Counted from the first letter of the stretch, positions 1 through 6,204 are shown. The stretch: DNA of 7,541 bases from Chitinophagaceae bacterium (GCA_947378615.1 CANCKV010000142.1:1-7541); one strand, 5' to 3'. Notes: generated by a model not told the origin, from the letters alone. Program-made: numbers and translations.

Positions 1-968
1 CTCATCTCAGGGCAGCCACTTCTATTCATCATAGTGCCACACACTTATTACATGCTGCATTACGTTCTGTGTTAGGAACGCATGTTGCACAGAAAGGGAG
101 TTTGGTAAATGAGGAACAACTACGTTTCGATTTCTCTCATTTTGCTAAAGTGACTGATGAAGAGATTGATAATATTGAGGCAATTGTAAATGATAAGATT
201 CGAGAGAATGTACCTGTTGTTATCAAGGAAATGAATAAGGACGAAGCAGTTAAATTGGGTGCTATGGCTTTATTTGGAGAAAAGTATGGCGATGTAGTAC
301 GAGTCGTCATCATGGATGCAAATTATTCAATAGAACTTTGTGGAGGAACGCATGTGGGATACACGGGACAGTTAGGTTTATTCAGAATAAAACACGAAAC
401 AGCAGTTGCGGCAGGTGTTCGTCGTATTGAAGCGGTTAGTGGTGCTGTAGCAGAGGCTTTGGCAAAGGAAGAATCCACTATTTTAAGTACAGTCAAGAGT
501 ACTTTAAAGAATCCAAAGGATATTGTAAAGGCATTGGAAAATCTGTTGGCAGAAAATAATGAGCTACGCAAAAAGATAGAAAGTTTTGAAGCCAAACAAT
601 TGACAATTACTAAGAAAGAATTGGCACAAACGGTTCAAACTATCAATGGCATTTCTTTTATAGGCTGTTCAGTAGAAGTAAGTAATGGTGATTCATTAAA
701 GAAATTGGCAAACGACTTGAAAGCAGATATCAATAATTTGGTAGTGGTTTTGACCGCAAACATTGAGGGAAAAGCATCGGTGGCAATCGGTATTGATGAA
801 GCAATCAATGCGAGTAAAGGATTAGATGCTCAAAAGATAATTAAGGAAATTGTTGCTCCTCTAATTAAAGGAGGTGGCGGTGGTCAAAAGCTATTAGCAA
901 CTGCTGGCGGACAAGATACAAGCAATCTTTCAAGTGTGATTGAGAAAGTAAAAGCGTTATTGTCTTAA
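1..968 (+). CDS. alaS: Alanyl-tRNA synthetase, C-terminal part (5' truncated by window)
   Basis: Alanine-tRNA ligase charges tRNA-Ala in the cytoplasm and hydrolyses mischarged Ser/Gly-tRNA-Ala. The reading frame is open from base 3, so the gene enters from the left; the GTG at 69 is internal and not the start. About 321 residues are visible, roughly the last third of a protein usually near 870 residues. Seen in order: the editing-domain zinc motif HSATH (His codons at 30 and 42), the GAMALFGEKYGD segment, the second zinc motif CGGTH (Cys codon at 339, His at 351), a Glu/Lys/Leu-rich coiled coil (about window residues 173-199), and the C-Ala/DHHA1 domain with a five-glycine run followed by QKLLATAGG. 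All four zinc ligands are present, so editing should be intact. The aminoacylation domain lies outside the window. The gene ends with TAA and converges on the EamA transporter gene. Identification is close to certain. Confidence 0.97.
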   Translation, partial: HLRAATSIHHSATHLLHAALRSVLGTHVAQKGSLVNEEQLRFDFSHFAKVTDEEIDNIEAIVNDKIRENVPVVIKEMNKDEAVKLGAMALFGEKYGDVVRVVIMDANYSIELCGGTHVGYTGQLGLFRIKHETAVAAGVRRIEAVSGAVAEALAKEESTILSTVKSTLKNPKDIVKALENLLAENNELRKKIESFEAKQLTITKKELAQTVQTINGISFIGCSVEVSNGDSLKKLANDLKADINNLVVVLTANIEGKASVAIGIDEAINASKGLDAQKIIKEIVAPLIKGGGGGQKLLATAGGQDTSNLSSVIEKVKALLS

Positions 969-990
969 GAAGTTGTATTAATCAGAAATA

Positions 991-1055
991 GGTGACAAGT
1001 AAGTTTTTCACTTTGAGAGACTCTATCTCAATGAGTGGAAGACTTATTTGTTGCC
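991..1055 (+). other. Long RNA hairpin between convergent genes, possible alaS terminator
   Basis: Arms 991-1018 and 1026-1055 form 28 pairs around a 7-nt loop (1019-1025), with one 2-nt bulge (1032-1033). As plus-strand RNA there is no mismatch: 23 Watson-Crick pairs and 5 G-U pairs (993/1053, 994/1052, 999/1047, 1005/1041, 1008/1038). In minus-strand RNA those five become A-C mismatches, so the fold favours a transcript running out of alaS, whose stop is 22 bases upstream. No U-tract follows the stem directly (CCCC comes next), so a standard intrinsic terminator is not proven. An RNase III site, 3'-end stabiliser or small RNA are alternatives. Confidence 0.6.
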
Positions 1056-1061
1056 CCTTCT

Positions 1062-1946
1062 TCAAACCTTTTTAAAGTGTATTACTCTTGCCATTTGTAA
1101 TATCACAGAAAGTAAGATTAGTCCAAATCCAAAATAAAAGCTGATGCCTAATTCTTTATTTTCCTTATACACAGCAAACGCTAGAATGATTCCATAGACA
1201 GGTTCCAGATTTAGAGTTAAGTTTTGTGTAAATGCAGACATTTGTTTTAGTGCCTGCAAGGATAAATCCATTGCTAAAACCGTACATAACCACGACATAA
1301 GAACTAACCAACCCCAGTCTTGTAAAGTTGGGAACACATAATTAGTAGGGAAATAATGCAAATAAGTAGGCATGAATAATGTCAACACAATGAACCCACC
1401 TAAAAGTTCGTAAAACATCAATGTTTTAGATTTTATTGTAGGCTTTTCGTTTGTTAAGATTTGCTTGTTTAGTATGCTAAAGATTACACTGAGTAAAGTA
1501 GCAATAAGAGCAATGATGATACCCTTTTGGTATCGGGTATCGAAATGAAATATCAAACATATTCCCACAATTCCTAGTAAACTGAGTAAAATTTCTTGAA
1601 TTTGAGGAGTGCGTCTATGTAATAATGGTTCCAATAAGGCAGTAAATAATCCTGCTGACGAAAGGCAAGTGAGGCATATTGATACGTTTGAGACTTTAAT
1701 ACTTCCGTAAAAGCAAACCCAATGTAAAGCGATAATCGCACCCACTCCAAACAATTTAAGTATCAACTTTTTGGATAATAGTTCTATTTCACCTTTCCAC
1801 CACAACAGAATAAATAGTGTAATAATAGTAATCAGTAAACGATACCAAACAAGCAACCCTTCGTTCAAATGAATTAACCGACCTAACACCCCTGTAAATC
1901 CCCATAAAAATACGGCAGTATGGAGTTTTATCAGAGAAGAACGCAT
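1062..1946 (-). CDS. EamA/DMT-family membrane transporter
   Basis: This 294-residue protein is very hydrophobic, with about ten predicted membrane helices and a duplicated five-helix architecture, which fits the drug/metabolite transporter superfamily (EamA, RhaT-like). Each half carries the family's Glu-Pro signature near the end of the repeat: E106-P107 in LFTALLEP and E248-P249 in LTLNLEP, each followed by a long hydrophobic stretch. The N-terminus (LHTAVFLWGFTGVLGR) matches the usual first EamA helix, and the short basic C-terminus (RVIHFKKV) should be cytoplasmic. Family members export amino acids, purines, nucleotide sugars or drugs; the substrate cannot be read from this sequence. The ATG at 1946 sits directly before the first helix and gives full family length. 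It lies downstream of the glycosyltransferase on the same strand, but a 136-bp repeat-filled gap separates them, so co-transcription is uncertain. No Shine-Dalgarno site is visible. Confidence 0.88.
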   Translation of the reverse strand: MRSSLIKLHTAVFLWGFTGVLGRLIHLNEGLLVWYRLLITIITLFILLWWKGEIELLSKKLILKLFGVGAIIALHWVCFYGSIKVSNVSICLTCLSSAGLFTALLEPLLHRRTPQIQEILLSLLGIVGICLIFHFDTRYQKGIIIALIATLLSVIFSILNKQILTNEKPTIKSKTLMFYELLGGFIVLTLFMPTYLHYFPTNYVFPTLQDWGWLVLMSWLCTVLAMDLSLQALKQMSAFTQNLTLNLEPVYGIILAFAVYKENKELGISFYFGFGLILLSVILQMARVIHFKKV

Positions 1947-1949
1947 TAA

Positions 1950-2085
1950 TAGTGATGAGTTATGAATGATGAAATATGAGTTGTGAAGAAGATGAATGAG
2001 AGTCCAAAATATTTTAAAAACTTACCTATTGAAATTCTGACATTTCGGAAGGACTCATCACTAATCATTTTTAACTCATCGCTCA
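1950..2085. repeat. Degenerate heptamer repeats in inverted orientation filling an intergenic gap
   Basis: On the plus strand 1950-2005 reads as degenerate 7-mers (TAGTGAT, GAGTTAT, GAATGAT, GAAATAT, GAGTTGT and so on) and ends in GAGTCC. On the minus strand 2085-2051 carries related units (GAGTTAA, AAATGAT, TAGTGAT) and also ends in GAGTCC. TAGTGATGAGT at 1950-1960 has an exact inverted copy at 2053-2063, and 1954-1970 matches 2064-2080 inverted at 15 of 17 positions. The two arms face inward around a 45-bp AT-rich core (2006-2050) that begins with the palindrome AAAATATTTT. The right end touches the stop codon of the glycosyltransferase. No ORF of its own is credible. Confidence 0.6.
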
Positions 2086-2829
2086 CTTATTTGCTTTTAC
2101 TTTTTTACTGTATTTTTTGGTCAGGCTTAAGAACTGTATTTTCAAAACGCCTAAAACACCTTCTTTGATGATGCCCTTGCTCATTTTGCTAATTCCTATT
2201 TGTCTGTCGATGAAAGTAATTGGCACCTCTTTCATTTTAAAGCCTAGCTTCCAACAAGCAAATTTCATTTCTATTTGAAATGCATATCCCACAAAATGAA
2301 TCGCATCTAAATTTATGGCGTCTAATACCTTCCTTGAATAGCACATAAAGCCAGCAGTAGGGTCGTTTACAGGCATCCAAGTAACAAGTTTTGTAAATAT
2401 CGCACCTCCTCTTGAGTAGAAATGTCTATCAAAAGGCCAATTCTCTATTCTTCCACCTTCTACATATCGGCTTCCTATAGCCACATCTGCACCACCAATT
2501 TCACAGGCATTATATAAATTTTCTAAGTCTTTCGGGTTGTGAGAAAAGTCTGCATCCATCTCGAAAATGTAGTCATATCCTTTTGCTAATCCCCATTTAA
2601 ACCCATGAATGTACGCTGTCCCAAGTCCTAGTTTCCCCTTTCGTTCTTCTAAAAACAGTTTCCCTGCATACTTTTCAGCTAATTCTTTTACAATAGTTGC
2701 AGTACCATCAGGCGACCCATCATCTATGATTAAAACGTGATAGTCAGCATTCAAGTCGAAAACTGCTGCTATAATCCGAGAAATATTTTCTTTCTCATTG
2801 TATGTAGGAATAATTACAATCTTATTCAA
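2083..2829 (-). CDS. GT2 glycosyltransferase, polyprenol-phosphate mannosyltransferase-like (DPM1 type)
   Basis: This is a GT-A fold family 2 enzyme expected to move a sugar, classically mannose from GDP-mannose, onto a polyprenyl phosphate at the cytoplasmic membrane face. With the chosen start (248 residues) it shows IVIIPTYNEKENI (4-16), the nucleotide-binding IDDGSPDGT (35-43), the metal-binding D92-A93-D94 in FEMDADFSHNP, GSRYVEGG (119-126), DPTAGFM (156-162) and the DPM1-type RQIGISKM loop (209-216). No C-terminal membrane helix is present, as in soluble DPM1-type members; the tail is basic (KKYSKKVKANK). The frame has no ATG before the catalytic domain. TTG at 2829 yields (M)NKIVIIPTYNE, the usual family N-terminus; the frame stays open to a TTG at 2877, but the 16 extra residues look unrelated. 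It follows the exonuclease gene by 90 bp. Family is sure; donor sugar and acceptor are inferred. Confidence 0.88.
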   Translation of the reverse strand: MNKIVIIPTYNEKENISRIIAAVFDLNADYHVLIIDDGSPDGTATIVKELAEKYAGKLFLEERKGKLGLGTAYIHGFKWGLAKGYDYIFEMDADFSHNPKDLENLYNACEIGGADVAIGSRYVEGGRIENWPFDRHFYSRGGAIFTKLVTWMPVNDPTAGFMCYSRKVLDAINLDAIHFVGYAFQIEMKFACWKLGFKMKEVPITFIDRQIGISKMSKGIIKEGVLGVLKIQFLSLTKKYSKKVKANK

Positions 2830-2919
2830 GTCTCTAAAGTATATATTAATCAAAGAATGGCACAGCACTAATGACAAACACAGCTATCAATTTGTTGCAA
2901 CTACATTCTTACAATATTG

Positions 2920-3690
2920 TTATCTTTTTAAAATAGTTCTATTAAGAATCTCAGTTAACTTTTGTTTTGTGTTTAATGCAAAGTCTCCTTTCATCATCCA
3001 GTCATAATATTGTGGTTCTTCTTTTAGCACTTGAGAAACAGGCTTTCCCTTATGCTTCCCAAAATTAAAAATCTCTACGCCTTTGTCATCTCGAACAAAA
3101 CGACGTGCAAAATCTACAATATCATCTTCACCTGTAAACTTCACAATACTCTCTAAAGTATCCCCAATGTTAGGGTATCGTTCAATTTGTGCTTCTAAAA
3201 CCTCCCATGTTGCTGTTGCATCAGCTTCTGCACCATGTGCGCCTTCAAGCGTTTTATTGCAATAAAACTTATAGGCTGCACTTAGGGTTCTTTGTTCCAT
3301 TAGATGAAATATCTTTTGTACATCAACTAATTTCTTGCCTTCAATTGGGAAATTAATACCTGCTCTAGAAAATTCTTCAATCAACATAGGCAAATCAAAA
3401 CGATTGCTATTATACCCCCCTAAATCGCAACCATCAATAAATTGTTTTATTTCGTTTGCAGCTTGCTTAAACGTAGGTGCATCTTTAACCATTTCATCTG
3501 TTATTCCATGAATATCACTAGATGCTTTTGGAATTGGAATTGTTGGGTTGATAAGTTTTCGTTTTACTTGTCTTGTACCATCCGTTAATACTTTAACAAT
3601 ACCAATCTCCAAAATACGGTCATTGGTAATATTTATTCCTGTTGTTTCTAAATCAATAAACGCAAGTGAACGAGTTAATTTTAATTTCAT
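2920..3690 (-). CDS. DEDDh 3'-5' exonuclease (DnaQ/ExoX-like)
   Basis: The protein of 256 residues is a predicted 3'-5' exonuclease of the DnaQ-like superfamily. The four catalytic acids and the histidine of the DEDDh class are visible: D13 and E15 in FIDLETTG (Exo I), D99 in GYNSNRFDLP (Exo II), and H152 with D157 in HGAEADA (Exo III). Residues 1 to about 170 form the exonuclease domain. A C-terminal segment (about 207-256, FNFGKHKGKPVSQV followed by YYDWMMKGDF) matches the small domain found after the nuclease in exodeoxyribonuclease X-like proteins. Roles such as proofreading, mismatch repair or nucleotide scavenging are all possible; a dedicated Pol III epsilon subunit is less likely because of that C-terminal domain. 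The ATG at 3690 lies 9 codons before the first strand and fits family length. It is divergent from dnaB and heads the minus-strand block. TAA stop overlaps the palindrome ACAATATTGT (2911-2920). Confidence 0.9.
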   Translation of the reverse strand: MKLKLTRSLAFIDLETTGINITNDRILEIGIVKVLTDGTRQVKRKLINPTIPIPKASSDIHGITDEMVKDAPTFKQAANEIKQFIDGCDLGGYNSNRFDLPMLIEEFSRAGINFPIEGKKLVDVQKIFHLMEQRTLSAAYKFYCNKTLEGAHGAEADATATWEVLEAQIERYPNIGDTLESIVKFTGEDDIVDFARRFVRDDKGVEIFNFGKHKGKPVSQVLKEEPQYYDWMMKGDFALNTKQKLTEILNRTILKR

Positions 3691-4061
3691 GTAAAGTATT
3701 AAATAGATGCAAAATATTATACGTTGGCGAAAGTAAGTATATCACAAAGAACTAGTAACTTGTTTTACTTAAATTACATTTAAAATTAGGAATTGTGAAT
3801 AACTAATAAGTTCAACGCTTTTTATTCTCAATAAAAAAACATACTCAAAGAGCTTGGAAAAAACATTTGATATGCGACCTGACTTTCTTTTTATAAAAGT
3901 TGAATGGCAATTAAAGCAATGAGTATATAATTCAGCGGTTAGAAATTTTCGCTTTGGCTATTTCGATTCATTATTTTAGCTAAATTCTAGTCAACTACTT
4001 GCTCAGCTTGATTATTGAAACAATAGATGTATTAACAATAATGCTTTTAGATAATACTCGT

Positions 4062-4090
4062 AAATGTCATATTGAAATAATATGACATTT
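4062..4090. repeat. Perfect 12-bp inverted repeat upstream of dnaB
   Basis: AAATGTCATATT (4062-4073) and AATATGACATTT (4079-4090) are exact reverse complements around the 5-nt spacer GAAAT. The stem is AT-rich. Only a broken T-rich stretch follows on the plus strand, and no T-tract follows on the minus strand, so a terminator is unconvincing. A dimeric regulator's operator is a reasonable alternative. It is 349 bp from the dnaB start and 372 bp from the exonuclease start. Confidence 0.6.
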
Positions 4091-4119
4091 TACTATTTTG
4101 TCAAAAACTTTTACTATTT
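4088..4119. repeat. 11-bp direct repeat TTTTACTATTT spaced 21 bp
   Basis: Identical copies lie at 4088-4098 and 4109-4119, giving a 21-bp period, about two helical turns. The first copy overlaps the right arm of the 12-bp inverted repeat. The spacing would put two bound proteins on the same DNA face, but the sequence is AT-rich and could repeat by chance. Confidence 0.4.
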
Positions 4120-4267
4120 AATCACATTAAATTTTATGAAATATTACTAATGAAATTCTTTGAATCAACACACATTTTTATTTATTTTTTTTTGCACAGT
4201 TAATTGTTATCAATAGTGTGTAAAAAGCGTAAAACTTTTTCATTTTGTTAATAAGTCAACCTTTAAC

Positions 4268-4306
4268 TGTTGAAAACCTCTTGTTGAATGTTATTAAATT
4301 GTTGAA
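4268..4306. repeat. Three TGTTGAA copies upstream of dnaB
   Basis: TGTTGAA occurs at 4268-4274, 4282-4288 and 4300-4306, start-to-start spacing 14 and 18 bp; the last two extend to TTGTTGAA. They lie 132-171 bp before the dnaB ATG. They could be protein-binding sites or chance in AT-rich DNA. Confidence 0.35.
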
Positions 4307-4336
4307 GGCATGTGCATTAAAAATAACAAAATAAAT

Positions 4337-4405
4337 CTTCTATTTCTCAAATTCTTGCCTCATATTCGCTGCCCCCTTCTACAAAATGAGAAATAAATGT
4401 AGAAG
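4337..4405 (+). promoter_or_regulatory. dnaB leader with alternative stems
   Basis: If transcription starts upstream of 4337, the leader can fold in two ways. A short hairpin pairs 4376-4383 (CTTCTACA) with 4398-4405 (TGTAGAAG), 8 exact pairs around a 14-nt loop. A longer-range stem pairs 4341-4349 (TATTTCTCA) with 4387-4395 (TGAGAAATA), 9 exact pairs, and can add 4337-4340 with 4402-4405. The second set uses the loop of the first hairpin and, if extended, competes for 4402-4405; without the extension both could coexist as a pseudoknot. An A8 run follows at 4406-4413, then the dnaB start 25 bp on. The transcription start is unknown. Confidence 0.35.
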
Positions 4406-4438
4406 AAAAAAAAGTGTTTACCCTGAAATTAGAGCATC

Positions 4439-6058
4439 ATGGCAATGGATTTTACTAGCATTAATAAAGATCGAAAAAGAAGAAAGAGTAGCATTGATTT
4501 GAGTACCATGTCATTTGGAAAAGTCCCACCTCAAGCAAGGGAACTTGAAGAGGCTGTATTAGGGGCAATTATGCTAGAAAAGGGAGCTTTTGATGTAGTA
4601 AGTGAGATTTTATTACCAGAATGTTTTTATGTGCAAGCGCATGAACACATTTTCAGGTGCATGATGAATCTCGAACAAAAGAGTCAGCCGATTGATATCT
4701 TGACTGTAGTAGAGGAATTACGCTTCAAAGAATTACTTGAAGAAGTAGGTGGACCTTATGGCGTAACCAAATTAACTAATTCAGTTGTTTCGACTGCTAA
4801 CATTGACACGCATGCTAGAATTGTTCTACAAAAGTTTATTCAAAGAGAATTAATAAAAATTAGTGGGGAAATCATTGGGGAAGCTTATGAGGACAGCACT
4901 GATGTATTTGATTTATTGAATACTACCGAAGAAAAAATATTCAACGTAACCAAAAACTTCCTAAAACAGGATTATAAGGACATGGGAACTGCTTTAGCAC
5001 AAGCAGTGAATAGGATTGATGATTTAAGAACAAAAACTGAAGAGATTTCCGGCGTACCTAGTGGATTCCCTTCCTTAGACAGGGTAACCTTTGGATGGCA
5101 ACCTACAGATTTAATTATATTGGCTGCTCGTCCTGCGGTTGGTAAAACTGCATTTGCATTAAACCTCGCACGTAATGCCGCTTTAAATCCAGGAAGACCA
5201 ACACCTGTAGCCTTCTTTAGTTTGGAAATGGGAGCCGCTCAGTTAGTTCAACGTATCCTGAGTGCTGAAAGTGAAATTCCATTGGAGAAGATAAACCGTG
5301 GCAAGATGGAAGATTACGAATATCAACAATTGCACACAAAAGGCATCAAAAAACTTGAAACTGCACCAATTTTTATTGATGATACGGCTGCTTTAAATAT
5401 TTTCGAATTTAGGGCAAAGGCAAGAAGATTAGTGAATAAACACAAGGTAGGTTTGATAATTATAGATTACTTACAATTGATGAGTGGCAGTGCAGAAAAA
5501 AATGGCAATCGTGAACAGGAAATCAGTACTATCTCTAGAAACCTTAAAGCATTGGCAAAGGAATTGAATATCCCAATTATTGCATTAAGTCAATTGAGTC
5601 GTGCTGTAGAAACAAGAAAAGAGAGCAAGATACCACAGTTGAGCGATTTGAGGGAATCAGGAGCGATCGAACAAGATGCCGATATGGTAATGTTTATTTA
5701 TCGTCCTGAATATTATGAAAATAACCAAAGCGAATCTGGAGATAGTATAAAAGGCGAAACTCACATTCGTATTGCAAAACACAGAAATGGTTCTTTAGAG
5801 AATATTAGATTGCAGGCGTTTCTTCATATCCAACGTTTTGAAGAAATGGATGATAATAATAAGTTTGGAGGCAGTATATCGTCAAGTGGTGGTAATTTCA
5901 AGCCAATTCCTTCAGGACCAAGTCCATTAGGAGGAAGTCCGGGAACAGCAGGTGCTTCAAGTGGTAATGATAATAGTGGAGGAAAATTTTTTGTTCAGGG
6001 AAGTAAGATGAACACAAGCAATTTTGATGACGGAGTTGAAGGAGAAACAGCATGGTAA
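4439..6058 (+). CDS. dnaB: Replicative DNA helicase DnaB
   Basis: DnaB is the hexameric, ATP-driven helicase that unwinds DNA ahead of the replisome and recruits primase. At 539 residues it is longer than E. coli DnaB (471) because of both ends. Order: a basic N-terminal extension (1-30), the primase-interacting N-terminal domain (about 31-135), a linker, then the RecA-like motor (about 205-470). Motor motifs: Walker A ARPAVGKTAF (230-239, K236/T237), SLEMG with catalytic-type E263, Walker B LIIIDYLQL (339-347, D343), IALSQLSR (381-388, Q385), DLRESGAIEQDAD (403-415), and K447/R449 in the IAKHRNG arginine-finger region. No intein interrupts these common insertion sites. Residues 471-515 are Gly/Ser/Asn/Pro-rich and probably disordered, ending in an acidic tail with Phe and Trp. 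The ATG at 4439 is chosen; a second ATG two codons on is also possible. No clear Shine-Dalgarno site is seen. The gene appears monocistronic, convergent with hppA. Confidence 0.97.
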   Translation: MAMDFTSINKDRKRRKSSIDLSTMSFGKVPPQARELEEAVLGAIMLEKGAFDVVSEILLPECFYVQAHEHIFRCMMNLEQKSQPIDILTVVEELRFKELLEEVGGPYGVTKLTNSVVSTANIDTHARIVLQKFIQRELIKISGEIIGEAYEDSTDVFDLLNTTEEKIFNVTKNFLKQDYKDMGTALAQAVNRIDDLRTKTEEISGVPSGFPSLDRVTFGWQPTDLIILAARPAVGKTAFALNLARNAALNPGRPTPVAFFSLEMGAAQLVQRILSAESEIPLEKINRGKMEDYEYQQLHTKGIKKLETAPIFIDDTAALNIFEFRAKARRLVNKHKVGLIIIDYLQLMSGSAEKNGNREQEISTISRNLKALAKELNIPIIALSQLSRAVETRKESKIPQLSDLRESGAIEQDADMVMFIYRPEYYENNQSESGDSIKGETHIRIAKHRNGSLENIRLQAFLHIQRFEEMDDNNKFGGSISSSGGNFKPIPSGPSPLGGSPGTAGASSGNDNSGGKFFVQGSKMNTSNFDDGVEGETAW

Positions 6059-6108
6059 GATTTAGTGGTTAGTGGTTAGTGGTTAGTGGTTAGTGGTTAG
6101 TGTAAGAT
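6055..6108. repeat. Tandem heptamer array (TTAGTGG) flanked by 7-bp direct repeats, at the dnaB stop
   Basis: Five exact TTAGTGG units (6062-6096) are followed by a partial sixth (TTAGT, 6097-6101). The array is bracketed by GTAAGAT at 6055-6061 and 6102-6108, and the first copy contains the dnaB TAA stop. The 47-bp distance between the flanks is not a multiple of 7, so they are not simply an extra repeat unit. Five GG tracts with 5-nt spacers could form a two-layer G-quadruplex in the plus strand or in the dnaB mRNA 3' end. There are no spacers, so this is not a CRISPR array. Confidence 0.9.
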
Positions 6109-6148
6109 ATTAGATTTTGTTTTGGGTTTAAAATATTGTTAGTAATTC

Positions 6149-6185
6149 AAACTAAAATCGCCTCGAATTGAGGCGATTTTAGTTT
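6149..6185. terminator. Bidirectional intrinsic terminator between dnaB and hppA
   Basis: A perfect 16-bp stem pairs 6149-6164 with 6170-6185 around the loop GAATT. The GC-rich core GAGGCGAT is flanked by A-rich and T-rich ends (TTTTAGTTT on the plus strand, the same on the minus), so it can stop both dnaB and the convergent hppA transcripts. TTAGTA (6139-6144) and TACTAA (6188-6193) can extend the stem across a small internal loop. Confidence 0.93.
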
Positions 6186-6204
6186 ACTACTAATTTTTAT
6201 GATA

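Larger units (their letters stand above)
3691..4438. other. 748-bp AT-rich region between divergent exonuclease and dnaB, no gene found
   Basis: No credible coding frame, tRNA or rRNA is visible. The stretch should carry the promoters of both divergent genes, but I found no good match to the Bacteroidota consensus (TTTG / TAnnTTTG) on either side. What it holds: a weak long-range inverted repeat (ATACTCA at 3841-3847 and GCTT at 3852-3855 against AAGC at 3914-3917 and TGAGTAT at 3920-3926), a 10-bp palindrome TTTAGCTAAA (3975-3984), a 12-bp perfect hairpin (4062-4090), an 11-bp direct repeat, a T9 run (4185-4193), three TGTTGAA copies, and a foldable leader next to dnaB, the last listed separately. 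Confidence 0.7.

Noticed and set aside
323..595. Minus-strand 90-codon frame inside alaS
   Set aside because: It is a shadow of alaS, whose frame carries the zinc motif and coiled coil.
1983..2168. Plus-strand 61-codon frame with GTG start
   Set aside because: It is antisense to the glycosyltransferase 3' end and runs through the heptamer repeat region; no domain or start signal supports it.
2911..2920. Palindrome ACAATATTGT at the exonuclease stop codon
   Set aside because: It is ten bases of AT-rich palindrome without a loop or T-tract, which is common by chance in this composition.
2798..3007. Plus-strand 69-codon frame across the exonuclease-glycosyltransferase gap
   Set aside because: It is antisense to the coding ends of two well-supported genes and has no recognisable protein features.
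3872..3922. 16-residue frame MRPDFLFIKVEWQLKQ in the dnaB upstream region
   Set aside because: It is too short, without a ribosome binding site or any family match; open frames this size are expected by chance.
3961..3970. TTTCGATTCA, resembling a tRNA T-loop
   Set aside because: No T-stem, acceptor stem or anticodon arm can be built around it and the area is AT-rich.
4207..4215. TTATCAATA as a DnaA box
   Set aside because: It matches TTATCCACA at only 7 of 9 positions and has no cluster of further boxes, so no origin is called.
5126..5170. Intein in dnaB
   Set aside because: Walker A and the later motor motifs are continuous and uninterrupted.
6062..6101. CRISPR array
   Set aside because: The 7-bp units are directly adjacent, without spacers, and no cas gene is nearby.
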